From the NCBI RefSeq assembly GCF_001592735.1, contig NZ_LUKE01000004.1:91514-155513 (forward strand): DNA of 64,000 nucleotides, in the 5' to 3' direction. Shown here in pieces: positions 50,974 to 59,793 of this stretch. The position numbers and the translations under genes are program-made. How positions within the stretch are numbered: the stretch's first letter is position 1; each line of letters starts with the position of its first letter. The notes beneath the pieces were generated by a model that made no database searches, had not been told where the DNA came from, and was given only the letters and a program-made list of their open reading frames with translations. Source of the DNA: Bdellovibrio bacteriovorus. Lineage in GTDB: Bacteria > Bdellovibrionota > Bdellovibrionia > Bdellovibrionales > Bdellovibrionaceae.

Positions 50974-53061
50974 ATGGCCCTTCGTCTAGACACGCAAATT
51001 CAGTACCTTAAAGGAGTCGGCCCCAAGCTGGGAGATCTCTTTACCAGGAAGGGGTTAAAGACTATTGGGGATCTCTTTGAGTTCTATCCTAGAGCCTATG
51101 AAGATCAGAGGGCGGCCCGCAATATCGCCAGTCTCAAAATGGATGATATTGTGAGTATTAAAGCTCAAGTTGTGACGGTTCACAGTATCAATATGGGTCG
51201 CAGCACGCGCAAGATGTATGATGTCGTGGTGAAGGATGCTTCCGGACAAATTCACTGCAAATTCTTCCGTGTGCCTTACAAGGGTTACTTTGAAAGATTT
51301 AAACCATACAAAGAAGTGCGTGTTGTTGGCAAAGTCACGGATTATCGCGGTCGCCTGGAGTTTCATCATCCTGATATTCGCGATATAGAGCCAGATGAAG
51401 AAACGCAAGACGCGCTTATTCCACTTTACACCGAAATTGAAGGTCTTGCGACCAACAAGATCATGAAAATGGTGCGCCAAGCTTTTTCTCAAATCGAAGA
51501 GTGGCCCGAAGAAGCTTTGCCCAAATGGATCATTGAAAAATACAAACTTTTACCACGCAAAGACGCCTTAAAAGAAATGCATTATCCGGATCCACAAAAA
51601 GCGGCTCAATATGCCGAGTTTAAAAGTTCCGCCCAAAAAAGAATCATTTTTGACGAATTCTTTTGGCTAGAGCTTTTCTTGGCATCAAAGAAAACCGGAT
51701 TTCAAAAAGAAGGCGCGCCCAAGATCTTAAATAAAGCAACCAAGCTAGCGGCTTTAGAAAAATCTTTGCCGTTTCAATTAACCAACGCGCAAAAAAGAGT
51801 TTTTGGTGAAATCCGTAAAGACCTAGAAAAATCTCACCCCATGCATCGCATGGTGCAAGGGGATGTGGGCAGCGGTAAGACGCTGGTCAGTTTTATGGCG
51901 GCGGCTTATGCATCAGAAAGCGGATTTCAGTCGTGCCTTATGGCGCCGACAGAAATTTTAGCTGAACAGCATTTTAAAAATGCTCAAAAAGTTTTAGAAC
52001 CTTTGGGTCTGCGCTTAGCACTTCTGGTGGGTAAATCCAAAGCGTCCGAACGCAAACAAGTCCTTGAGGCGTTGCATTCCGGAGAAATTGACTTGATCAT
52101 CGGCACCCATGCGTTGATTGAAGATGAAGTGATTTTTTCTAATTTGGGACTGGTCATTATCGATGAGCAACATCGTTTCGGGGTCGAACAGCGTGGAGTT
52201 TTAAAAAACAAAGGCAATTCGCCGCATTTTTTGGTTATGACCGCGACCCCCATCCCGCGGACTTTGGCGATGACGGTGTACGGGGACTTAGATGTTTCCA
52301 TTGTGGATGAGATGCCCCCGGGTCGTAGCCCTATTCAAACGCGCGCCACCTTTGAAAGTAAGCGTCCGCAAGCCCTGCAGTTTATGATGGAGCAAATCCA
52401 AAAAGGTCGCCAGGCATATATCGTCTATCCCCTGGTGGAAGAGAGCGAAAAAATTGATCTTAAAGATGCCGTCTCTGAATATGAAAAGCTCAAAGAACTT
52501 TATCCCAAAGTAAGCTTTGGTTTGTTGCACGGAAAAATGAAGCCGTCAGAAAAAGATCAAATCATGGATCAGTTTCGCCGCAATGAAATTCAAGTGCTAG
52601 TTTCAACCACGGTGATTGAAGTCGGAGTGGATGTTCCTAATGCCAATATCATGATCATCGAACACGCTGAAAGATTTGGACTTTCTCAACTTCATCAGCT
52701 GCGAGGACGCGTCGGGCGTGGAGAGCATAAAAGCTTTTGTATTCTGATCATGGGCTACGCAGTTTCCGAAGAAGGCAAAGAGCGCACGGCGATGATGGAA
52801 AAGACGTCAGATGGATTTAAGATCGCCGAATTTGACTTAGAAATGCGCGGACCTGGAGAGTTTATGGGGACCCGCCAAAGCGGTCTTTCTGGGTTTAAGA
52901 TGGCCAACCTTGTGCGTGATATGCAGACTTTGCAAGAGGCTCGCGAAGCGGCGTTTGAAGTTTTAAGAAGAGATCCAAAGCTTGCTTATTTAGAAAATCA
53001 AAACCTTAAAGCCGAGCTTTTGCGTGAGCATGGCCCGGCGGCCCTCGCCGGTATTGCTTAG
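50974..53061 (+). CDS. recG: ATP-dependent DNA helicase RecG
   Basis: The 695-residue protein has the wedge/OB domain (VSIKAQVVTVHSINMGR) and then a superfamily 2 helicase core: GDVGSGKT at residues 296-303 (K302), DEQH at 397-400, TATPIPRTLAMT, LHGKMK and the QLRGRVGRG motif. RecG reverses stalled replication forks and processes recombination junctions. The length is typical (about 690). It lies divergently from the HD-GYP gene. Its stop overlaps that of the downstream minus-strand gene by four bases (TTAG). Confidence 0.95.
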   Translation: MALRLDTQIQYLKGVGPKLGDLFTRKGLKTIGDLFEFYPRAYEDQRAARNIASLKMDDIVSIKAQVVTVHSINMGRSTRKMYDVVVKDASGQIHCKFFRVPYKGYFERFKPYKEVRVVGKVTDYRGRLEFHHPDIRDIEPDEETQDALIPLYTEIEGLATNKIMKMVRQAFSQIEEWPEEALPKWIIEKYKLLPRKDALKEMHYPDPQKAAQYAEFKSSAQKRIIFDEFFWLELFLASKKTGFQKEGAPKILNKATKLAALEKSLPFQLTNAQKRVFGEIRKDLEKSHPMHRMVQGDVGSGKTLVSFMAAAYASESGFQSCLMAPTEILAEQHFKNAQKVLEPLGLRLALLVGKSKASERKQVLEALHSGEIDLIIGTHALIEDEVIFSNLGLVIIDEQHRFGVEQRGVLKNKGNSPHFLVMTATPIPRTLAMTVYGDLDVSIVDEMPPGRSPIQTRATFESKRPQALQFMMEQIQKGRQAYIVYPLVEESEKIDLKDAVSEYEKLKELYPKVSFGLLHGKMKPSEKDQIMDQFRRNEIQVLVSTTVIEVGVDVPNANIMIIEHAERFGLSQLHQLRGRVGRGEHKSFCILIMGYAVSEEGKERTAMMEKTSDGFKIAEFDLEMRGPGEFMGTRQSGLSGFKMANLVRDMQTLQEAREAAFEVLRRDPKLAYLENQNLKAELLREHGPAALAGIA

Positions 53062-53525
53062 ATCGTCGGTGAATTCACTGTCCCTAGGTTGCAATCGGGG
53101 GTTTTGGCTTGCGCCTTAAAGATCGCATTTGAAAGCTCGGTTTGCAGACGGATCATTTTTTCTTTTAAAGCAAAGCTGGCTTTATCTTTAGGAACATCTC
53201 CCAAAGCGGCACTGTCCAAATCTAATTGCGACTCTTGTAAAAGATCTTGATTCACTTCGACATGAGCGACTTCGGAAAAATTTTCGAGGTTTTGTAAAAT
53301 GCGTTGTGTGCCGCGAATGGCTTTAAAAAACTGCTGTTCATTCTTCATGTGCGAAAAGTCGGCTTGGAATTTTTCAAAGCCCACCGACCATGTTTTATGA
53401 TCTTGAGCCAATCTTTCCATTTGAGAGCAGCGAATAGGGTCGTTGCTTTCAATGGAAGCAAAGGAAACTGAAGATACGCCGGAAAGTCCCAAGAGAATTG
53501 CGAAAGTTGTTACGAGGCTTTTCAT
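53058..53525 (-). CDS. Small secreted helical protein
   Basis: The 155-residue protein has a signal peptide (KSLVTTFAILLGLSGVSSVSFA). The helical mature region has one Cys near the start (IRCSQM) and one near the end (PDCNLG). It may form a coiled bundle. Family not recognised. The start is strongly supported by AAGGAGA. It converges with recG. Confidence 0.7.
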   Translation of the reverse strand: MKSLVTTFAILLGLSGVSSVSFASIESNDPIRCSQMERLAQDHKTWSVGFEKFQADFSHMKNEQQFFKAIRGTQRILQNLENFSEVAHVEVNQDLLQESQLDLDSAALGDVPKDKASFALKEKMIRLQTELSNAIFKAQAKTPDCNLGTVNSPTI

Positions 53526-53765
53526 AAGAATCTCCTTATTTAGATCGAGACACTTTATAACTTGAGCAAGCGCTGTGCCGCGCGGGACCCCCTTTTTTTA
53601 GACTTAAAAATCAAATAAATCCGTTCCGCCTTTTTAGGGCAGTCGCGTGTGGCGTGTTTGACGTCTCATTTTGGCTTTTGCCGCATTTGCCTTGCGTCAT
53701 TAGCGGTGTAAGTTGCTTTCCGGAGGAGCCCTGCCTTAGCATTTCGCCCGAAGGTGGAAGTCACT
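53526..53765. other. Divergent intergenic region
   Basis: These 240 bases lie upstream of two divergent secreted-protein genes. They contain a GC-rich CGCGCGGGACCCCC patch near 53580 followed by a T-run. I found no convincing promoter pair. Confidence 0.3.
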
Positions 53766-54827
53766 ATGAAATCACTTATTTTGGTGTTTGGTTCTCTCTT
53801 TGGATCTATTGCGACGGCGCAAGTCTCTCACCCTGGTGATGTGATTGTTCGTCATTCTTCAAATTGGCAATCACAGATTCCGGTGGCGGCTAAAAGCCTT
53901 GCCGATTGTCGTGCGAATATAAAAAACATCATCTGCTGGGTGGATCCTGGAGCTCCGGATGAAGATCAAAGCCAAGCTCCAGATCAACGTGCTTGTCTAG
54001 CTGGTGGAGAAAAATTCGCTTCTCACTTTGAAGGTCATTTTGATCGTTCTCCAGAATATATCCAAAATATGTACTGTCACTTAGATAAAATCTGGGTTGA
54101 AAAAGACTTTATCGCCACGGCATATGCCAGCCCCGTGATTGATGCTCAAGGGAACGTCACGGGTGGGGGCGTGGGAATTCGCCAAGAAGTTTTGGATTCA
54201 CCGATGACCTTTGATGCGTGGTTAAGTTGGAAAGAAGAAACCAGCTTCGGAGGTCCCTTAAAAACAACGGATCCCGGTTTAAATTTAATTAATTATAAAT
54301 CCAACCGTAACACGAAAGAGTTCTTTTTTGATTATGTCATGAACCATGAGTTCGGGCATCTGTTTGATTTTTCCAACAACCTTAACAAATTGAAGTGTGA
54401 AATTGTTAAAGATGAAAACGGAAATCCTCGCTATGAATGTCAAATGTTGCCTGGTGGGTGGGGCGATCTTGCCTGGATAGGGCCGTTTCAACCAAAGCCT
54501 GAAAACCATTACGCCTTTCGCGATAAGCTGTGTTTTTATTTTTGTGGCGGCAATCATATCGCCCCCGAAAATGCCGACGATCTTTTCTCGGGTCTCTTGA
54601 AAACCGGCTTCCATTCCACATATGCCTCTTCACATCCGATGGAGGATTGGGCGGAAGCTTTTGCTTTGACGATCGCGCATGATACTTTGGGTTTAAATTA
54701 TGGCCTGGCCATCGATGGATGGTATTTTGATCTCAGTCAGCATTTTTATTCTCCATTGATGGCGGATAAAAAGGACTATGTGAGAAAATTTATCGCGGGT
54801 CCCAAGAAGTATCCCGGGCAAAAATAG
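53766..54827 (+). CDS. Secreted zinc metalloprotease-like protein (HExxH)
   Basis: The 353-residue protein has a signal peptide (KSLILVFGSLFGSIATAQ) and a zincin active site H194-E195-F196-G197-H198. The likely third ligand is E297 (or E293) in EDWAEAF. The spacing of about 100 residues is that of gluzincins such as the ATLF-like (anthrax lethal factor-type) group. Several Cys residues suggest disulfides. It would act in the periplasm or medium, possibly on prey proteins. The start at 53766 follows GGTGGAAG; GTG at 53754 is less likely. No propeptide is obvious. Confidence 0.75.
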   Translation: MKSLILVFGSLFGSIATAQVSHPGDVIVRHSSNWQSQIPVAAKSLADCRANIKNIICWVDPGAPDEDQSQAPDQRACLAGGEKFASHFEGHFDRSPEYIQNMYCHLDKIWVEKDFIATAYASPVIDAQGNVTGGGVGIRQEVLDSPMTFDAWLSWKEETSFGGPLKTTDPGLNLINYKSNRNTKEFFFDYVMNHEFGHLFDFSNNLNKLKCEIVKDENGNPRYECQMLPGGWGDLAWIGPFQPKPENHYAFRDKLCFYFCGGNHIAPENADDLFSGLLKTGFHSTYASSHPMEDWAEAFALTIAHDTLGLNYGLAIDGWYFDLSQHFYSPLMADKKDYVRKFIAGPKKYPGQK

Positions 54828-54919
54828 TTGTTAAAAAACTTCTGACTTCGTCGAAATCGCGCTTGCGTCCATTGTCCGCATTTGTCATGCTTAAAGCATA
54901 GAACACAAGGATGTGGTCG

Positions 54920-55327
54920 ATGAATAAATTAGTTTCTCTGTCTTTCGCGACAGCGGTTTTCCTTTCAGGATTCGCAAGCGAGGCAGCTTCTCAATATAAA
55001 GTGAATTTACGCGTCAATCTTAAAGGGCAATCGCCGTTTTCGGTCAACACGGTGGCTAAGTCCGGTAAGAAAACTTTTATCAGTCAATTTTCTGACGACG
55101 GGCAAACCGAAACTTTAGTGTCTTTGGTGGCGCGTAAGTCCCAATCCCAAAGCAAAGACGGTTTGGCGATGGATGTGATAGTGACTCGCCGAGTCCGTGG
55201 CGAAGAAAAGATCTCAGAGCGAGCCCAAATCTTTGCTCCCGAAAATGAAGAGATGGAATTTGGCGTGAACTCTCGTGGTAAAGCGGCCGGAAATCTTTCG
55301 CTGGCTGTAATGGCGCATAGACTTTAA
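54920..55327 (+). CDS. Small secreted beta-rich protein
   Basis: The 135-residue protein has a signal peptide (NKLVSLSFATAVFLSGFASEAAS). A beta-pattern follows (YKVNLRVNLKG, FSVNTVAKSGKKTFIS, LVSLVARKSQS). Family not recognised. The start at 54920 follows AAGGA. Its position between the metalloprotease and the subtilase genes suggests a secreted cluster, though separate promoters are possible. Confidence 0.65.
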   Translation: MNKLVSLSFATAVFLSGFASEAASQYKVNLRVNLKGQSPFSVNTVAKSGKKTFISQFSDDGQTETLVSLVARKSQSQSKDGLAMDVIVTRRVRGEEKISERAQIFAPENEEMEFGVNSRGKAAGNLSLAVMAHRL

Positions 55328-55421
55328 AAAATAAATTACTTCGCTCGGTGCGACATGAATTTCTTCATTGATACCCGACTTCGGTCGTGATCTGATTTTT
55401 TCAATATCAGAGGGGGTATTA

Positions 55422-57557
55422 ATGAATCAACTGAGCAAGCACTTGATCACGTCCCTGGCGTCGATCACCGCTCTTTCTCTTTCAGCGCAAGCCGGAACAG
55501 TTTTAAAACTGAACGCGGGTGCGGTAAACACCGCACAGATCTCTAACATTCAAGGTGCGACATGGATGAACGATGTTCAGAAAACGGAATACATCGTGCA
55601 ATTCAAAAAAGCGATCACCGAAGGCGACAAAAAAGCTTTGCGTGCCGCAAAGTTTGAAATCTTTGGTTATCTTCCAGATGACGCTTTGGTGGTTCGTGGG
55701 TCTTTTGCTCAGTTGAGTCAATTCCAAGCATCGCAAAGTGGTGTACAAGCCGTTGTAAAATATGAAGGCGCTTACAAAGTGGCTAAAGACTTTGAAGCGG
55801 CTAGTGTGTTTAACAAAAACGCCGCCGTCAGCATTTTAGTTAAAACTTTTAAAGCCACAGATTCTGAAGCTGTCGCAGCAAAAATCGCTGCTTTAAATCC
55901 TCAAGTAACACTTCAAGTAGTGGATGGAAAATCAGTCATTGCTTTGGTTCCTCGTGGTTTGGTTTCCGCAGTCGCCGACATTTCAGGTGTTGAGCACGTG
56001 CAACCAACACCACAAATGGAATCATTCCATGTGGTGCTTGAAGAAGGTTCTTCGCAAGCAGGAACTCAAGCGGCAGGTGACTACACGGATTTGAAAGGTG
56101 ATGAAACCGGAACTTCCGTGATGAAATTTGACGCGGCTTGGGCTATGGGGTTCACGGGTCGTAACCAAATCGTATCTATGGCCGACACGGGTCTTGATTC
56201 AGGAAACATCAGCACAATGCATAAAGATTTCGGCGGAGCGGTGATCTCTGGTTACGCTTTCGGTCTTTGGGCAAAAACTTGGGAAGATCCAATGGGTCAC
56301 GGAACTCACGTTGCCGGATCAGTTTTGGGTCGCGGGACGGCGTCAAATGGCCTGCTTAAAGGCGGCGCTTACGATGCAAAAATGGTGGCCGAAGGCATGT
56401 GGTCACCCATGTTAAATAACTTAAGCGTTCCAAGCAAGTTGGGGGACCTTTTCACGAAGGCTTATGCGGACGGTGCTCGTCTGCACACCAACTCTTGGGG
56501 TGGTGCGCGTACTTTCGGTGCTTACGATGCTTTTGCAACTCAAGTCGATGAGTGGTCTTACGCCAATCCAGACATGTTAATCTTGTTCGCGGCTGGTAAC
56601 AGCGGTTCAGATAAAAACAAAGATGGCCGTATTGACGCTAACACGATGGCTTCTCCAGGAACGGCGAAAAACGTTTTGACGGTGGGCGCTTCTGAAAACG
56701 TCACAAAATCGGGTGGTATCCAAGTTCAGATCAATAAACTTCGTTCTGCCAAAGATGAATGGCCTGTGGATCCAATCAACAGCGACTACATCTCTAATAA
56801 CGAAAATGGTCTTGCGATGTTCTCGTCTCGGGGACCTACAGCCGATGGTCGTACGAAGCCAGATATCGTAGCTCCAGGAACAAATATCTTGAGCGTTCGT
56901 TCGCAAGTTAAAGGTGCTTCTGAGTTGTGGGGTGCTTACAACGCGGATTACGCTTGGTCTGGTGGGACGTCGATGGCAACACCATTGACCGCTGGTGCGG
57001 CCGCCGTGGCTCGCCAAGTTCTGCAAGAAAAAATCGGCATCGCGAATCCTTCTGCGGCTTTGATGAAAGCGACAATGATTCACACGGCGGTGGATATGTT
57101 CCCAGGTCAATTCGGTGAAATCGGTGCGGCTCGTGGTCAAGAGATCCTCACTCGTCGTCCAAATTCAGACGAAGGTTACGGCCGCGTAGACGTATCGGCG
57201 ATTGCAAACTTGGGTCCGCAAACGGTTTTCATCGACAACACAACCGGCGTTGCTCAAGGTGCTGAGGTGTCTTACCAAGTCACAGTAGGCAATAATGGCT
57301 CACTTTACGCAAACCTTGTTTGGACAGATGCTCCGGGTTCCTCAAATGCGGCCCTTGCGTTAGTAAATGATTTGGATTTGGTTTTGACGACTCCGTCGGG
57401 TCAGCAAATCAGTATGAACGATCACATCAACAATCTTGAGATGATTGAGCTTTCAAACCTTGCAGCGGGCACTTATAAGTTGTCTGTAAAAGGTAACAAG
57501 ATCCCTCAAGGTAAGAATGGTGCTCAAGCTTACGCCTTGGTGTATACGGCCAAATAA
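55422..57557 (+). CDS. Secreted subtilisin-family serine protease (S8)
   Basis: The 711-residue protein has a signal peptide (HLITSLASITALSLSAQA), an I9-like propeptide (residues about 40-205) and the S8 catalytic domain. D255 (MADTGLD), H293 (GHGTHVAG) and S517 (GGTSMATP) form the triad; AAGNSGS carries the oxyanion Asn. A C-terminal beta-domain (about 600-711) resembles the P-type domain. It is a general exported protease, a plausible prey-digesting enzyme. The start at 55422 follows AGAGGGGG. A terminator follows. Confidence 0.92.
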   Translation: MNQLSKHLITSLASITALSLSAQAGTVLKLNAGAVNTAQISNIQGATWMNDVQKTEYIVQFKKAITEGDKKALRAAKFEIFGYLPDDALVVRGSFAQLSQFQASQSGVQAVVKYEGAYKVAKDFEAASVFNKNAAVSILVKTFKATDSEAVAAKIAALNPQVTLQVVDGKSVIALVPRGLVSAVADISGVEHVQPTPQMESFHVVLEEGSSQAGTQAAGDYTDLKGDETGTSVMKFDAAWAMGFTGRNQIVSMADTGLDSGNISTMHKDFGGAVISGYAFGLWAKTWEDPMGHGTHVAGSVLGRGTASNGLLKGGAYDAKMVAEGMWSPMLNNLSVPSKLGDLFTKAYADGARLHTNSWGGARTFGAYDAFATQVDEWSYANPDMLILFAAGNSGSDKNKDGRIDANTMASPGTAKNVLTVGASENVTKSGGIQVQINKLRSAKDEWPVDPINSDYISNNENGLAMFSSRGPTADGRTKPDIVAPGTNILSVRSQVKGASELWGAYNADYAWSGGTSMATPLTAGAAAVARQVLQEKIGIANPSAALMKATMIHTAVDMFPGQFGEIGAARGQEILTRRPNSDEGYGRVDVSAIANLGPQTVFIDNTTGVAQGAEVSYQVTVGNNGSLYANLVWTDAPGSSNAALALVNDLDLVLTTPSGQQISMNDHINNLEMIELSNLAAGTYKLSVKGNKIPQGKNGAQAYALVYTAK

Positions 57558-57583
57558 GGCCTAAGTGCTTGAATTCATTTATC

Positions 57584-57612
57584 AAAGGCTCGGGGAAACC
57601 CGGGCCTTTTTA
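57584..57612 (+). terminator. Intrinsic terminator after subtilase gene
   Basis: Stem AGGCTCGGG/CCCGGGCCT with a GAAA loop (57586-57607, one G-T pair), followed by TTTTT, lies 27 bases after the stop. Confidence 0.85.
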
Positions 57613-57656
57613 TTTTGAATTTCCCTTGAAATCTTTTCCTTACGCGCCGCTCCCGT

Positions 57657-57685
57657 TTGATAACTCGCGTCAGATTTGATAGAAG
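57657..57685 (+). promoter_or_regulatory. Possible sigma-70 promoter of carD gene
   Basis: TTGATA (57657-57662) and TAGAAG (57680-57685) are 17 bases apart. The -10 is poor but the position, 42 bases upstream of the ATG, is suitable. Confidence 0.35.
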
Positions 57686-57727
57686 TATCGAGGTTGTTTC
57701 TCTGTCCAATTTCTGGGGAGGTCCTTG

Positions 57728-58222
57728 ATGCTAACGTTCTCTGTAGGCGATAACGCAGTTTATCCTGGCTATGGTGTCGTTAAAGTCGTTTCCATTGAAA
57801 CGAAAGAAATGTTGGGAACAAAAACCACATTTTATAACATGCAGCTAGTGGACACCGGCCTTAAAATCATGATTCCCACAACAAATGTTAAGTCAGCGGG
57901 CCTTCGTCCAATCATTTCTAAAACAGAAGCTTCTCGAGTGGTCTCGATCTTAAAAGAAAAAGACATCAAAATTGATAACCAAACTTGGAACCGTCGTTAC
58001 CGTGAATACATGGAAAAGATTAAAACGGGTTCGGTTTTTGAGATTGCTGAAGTTTTACGCGATTTATTCCTTTTGAAAGCCGATAAAGAGCTTTCGTTTG
58101 GCGAACGCAAGATGCTTGATTCGGCTCGCAGCCTTCTTTTAAAAGAGCTTACTTTGGCAACCAGCCAAGAAGAGCTTTTCAAAGAAGAAGAGGTCAAAGC
58201 CATCTTCGGAATCACCGGCTAA
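57728..58222 (+). CDS. CarD-family transcriptional regulator
   Basis: The 164-residue protein has the CarD/CdnL N-terminal Tudor-like RNA-polymerase-interacting domain (FSVGDNAVYPGYGVVKVV to about residue 70) and a C-terminal helical DNA-contact domain (WNRRYREYMEKIKTGSVFEI, SFGERKMLDSARSLLL). CdnL-type proteins bind RNAP beta and stabilise open complexes, often at rRNA and essential promoters. The start at 57728 follows GGGGAGG; an upstream TTG is less likely. A strong terminator separates it from gltX. Confidence 0.93.
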   Translation: MLTFSVGDNAVYPGYGVVKVVSIETKEMLGTKTTFYNMQLVDTGLKIMIPTTNVKSAGLRPIISKTEASRVVSILKEKDIKIDNQTWNRRYREYMEKIKTGSVFEIAEVLRDLFLLKADKELSFGERKMLDSARSLLLKELTLATSQEELFKEEEVKAIFGITG

Positions 58223-58259
58223 TCGCCATAGACGTCTGATAAAATTCATACTAAGTTAA

Positions 58260-58286
58260 AAGCCTGATTTCGATCAGGCTTTTTTA
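58260..58286 (+). terminator. Intrinsic terminator after carD gene
   Basis: Perfect stem AGCCTGAT/ATCAGGCT with the very stable TTCG tetraloop (58261-58280), preceded by AAAA and followed by TTTTTT, lies 38 bases after the stop. Confidence 0.95.
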
Positions 58287-58302
58287 TTTTCCGGAGCCCA
58301 TT

Positions 58303-59781
58303 ATGACCTCAAATTCTTCATCCGAAGTTCGCGTTCGCTTTGCGCCCTCTCCAACAGGCTACCTTCACGTTGGTGGAGCAAGAACCGCCCTTTACAATTA
58401 CCTTTTCGCAAAAAAAAATGGCGGCAAGTTTATCTTGCGCATTGAAGATACCGATGAGGCTCGTTCGACCGAAGAATCCTTGCGTGGGGTCGTGGATGAC
58501 CTTGTTTGGTTGGGCTTAAACTGGGATGAAGGTGTTGATCCCGTCACGTTAAAAGACGTGGGCCCTTATGGTCCTTATCGTCAAAGTGAGCGCTTAGATA
58601 TTTACAAAAAATACGCCGATCAACTGCTAAAAGACGGCAAGGCTTATTACTGCTTTTTGACGGATGAAGACATTGAAAAGCAACGCGAAGCCAACAAAGC
58701 TCAAGGCAACTTCCATGTGAACTCACCTTACCAAGATTGGTCTTTAGAAAAAGCTTTAGAGCACATTAAAGCCGGCAACAACGCGGTCGTTCGTTTTAAA
58801 ACCAAAGGTTTGCAAAAGGATTATATCTTGCACGACCTCGTTCGCGGGGAAGTCAAATTTCCGTCAGACATGGTCGGCGATTTCGTACTTCTTCGCTCTG
58901 GGGGGATGCCCGTTTACAACTTCTGCTGCGTGGTGGATGATTACCTAATGAAAATGAGCCATGTCTTCCGTGCCGAAGAACATCTGCCAAATACTTTGCG
59001 TCAGTTAATGATCTATCAAGGTTTGGGTTGGCAGGCGCCACAATTCGGTCACATTTCCTTGATCTTAGATGAAGACCGTCAAAAGTTATCCAAAAGAAAA
59101 GGTGCCGTGGCTTGCGGTATCTTAAAAGAAGAAGGTTACCTGAATTCCGCGGTATTAAATTACGTGGCGTTATTGGGTTGGTCGCATCCGGAAGAAAAAG
59201 AAATTCTTTCCGTGGACGACATGATCAAAGCTTTTGATATCAGCCGTTTAAATCCGTCCGGTGCGATCTTTGACCGGGTGAAGTTTAAATGGATGAATTC
59301 CGTTCATCTGCGAGCTCTGCCAAGTGCAGAGCTTTGGAAGCAGGTAGAGCCGTTCTTAAAAAAAGAAAAATTGAATCTGCCTAATGATCCTGCTTGGCAG
59401 CAGAAATCGGTGGAAGTTTTTAAAGTCGCTATGGAGACCCTTGCGGATGCGGTGGCTTTATATCGCCCGATTGACGACAGCGCTTATCAAATCTTGCCAG
59501 AGTCGGATGAAACTTTGAAATGGGAGCCAACAAAAGCAGTTTTGACGGCTTGGCGCGATTTGATCGCGGCTCATCCGACCGATTATTTGACCGAAGAAGA
59601 GTTTTTAAAAGTTCAAGACATGGTGAAAGATAAAACGGGTGCTAAGGGGAAAAACCTTTTCATGCCGATTCGTGTGGCCGTGATCGGCAAACCGCACGGA
59701 ACAGAGTTAAAAATCTTAGTTCCCTTGATTAAGAAATCGTCTTTGATTGCGCGTGCAGAGCAAGCGCTGGCGAAAACGTAA
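58303..59781 (+). CDS. gltX: Glutamyl-tRNA synthetase, class I
   Basis: The 492-residue protein has the class I signatures: FAPSPTGYLHVGGARTALYN with HVGG at residues 22-25, RQKLSKRKG with K261-R265 and the N-terminal Rossmann core. The C-terminal domain after about residue 330 is helical, as in the discriminating/nondiscriminating bacterial GluRS. It charges tRNA-Glu; in organisms without GlnRS it can also charge tRNA-Gln. The start is preceded by GGAG; the stop is 12 bases before cysS, so the two are in one operon. Confidence 0.95.
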   Translation: MTSNSSSEVRVRFAPSPTGYLHVGGARTALYNYLFAKKNGGKFILRIEDTDEARSTEESLRGVVDDLVWLGLNWDEGVDPVTLKDVGPYGPYRQSERLDIYKKYADQLLKDGKAYYCFLTDEDIEKQREANKAQGNFHVNSPYQDWSLEKALEHIKAGNNAVVRFKTKGLQKDYILHDLVRGEVKFPSDMVGDFVLLRSGGMPVYNFCCVVDDYLMKMSHVFRAEEHLPNTLRQLMIYQGLGWQAPQFGHISLILDEDRQKLSKRKGAVACGILKEEGYLNSAVLNYVALLGWSHPEEKEILSVDDMIKAFDISRLNPSGAIFDRVKFKWMNSVHLRALPSAELWKQVEPFLKKEKLNLPNDPAWQQKSVEVFKVAMETLADAVALYRPIDDSAYQILPESDETLKWEPTKAVLTAWRDLIAAHPTDYLTEEEFLKVQDMVKDKTGAKGKNLFMPIRVAVIGKPHGTELKILVPLIKKSSLIARAEQALAKT

Positions 59782-59793
59782 AGGATTTTAAAC

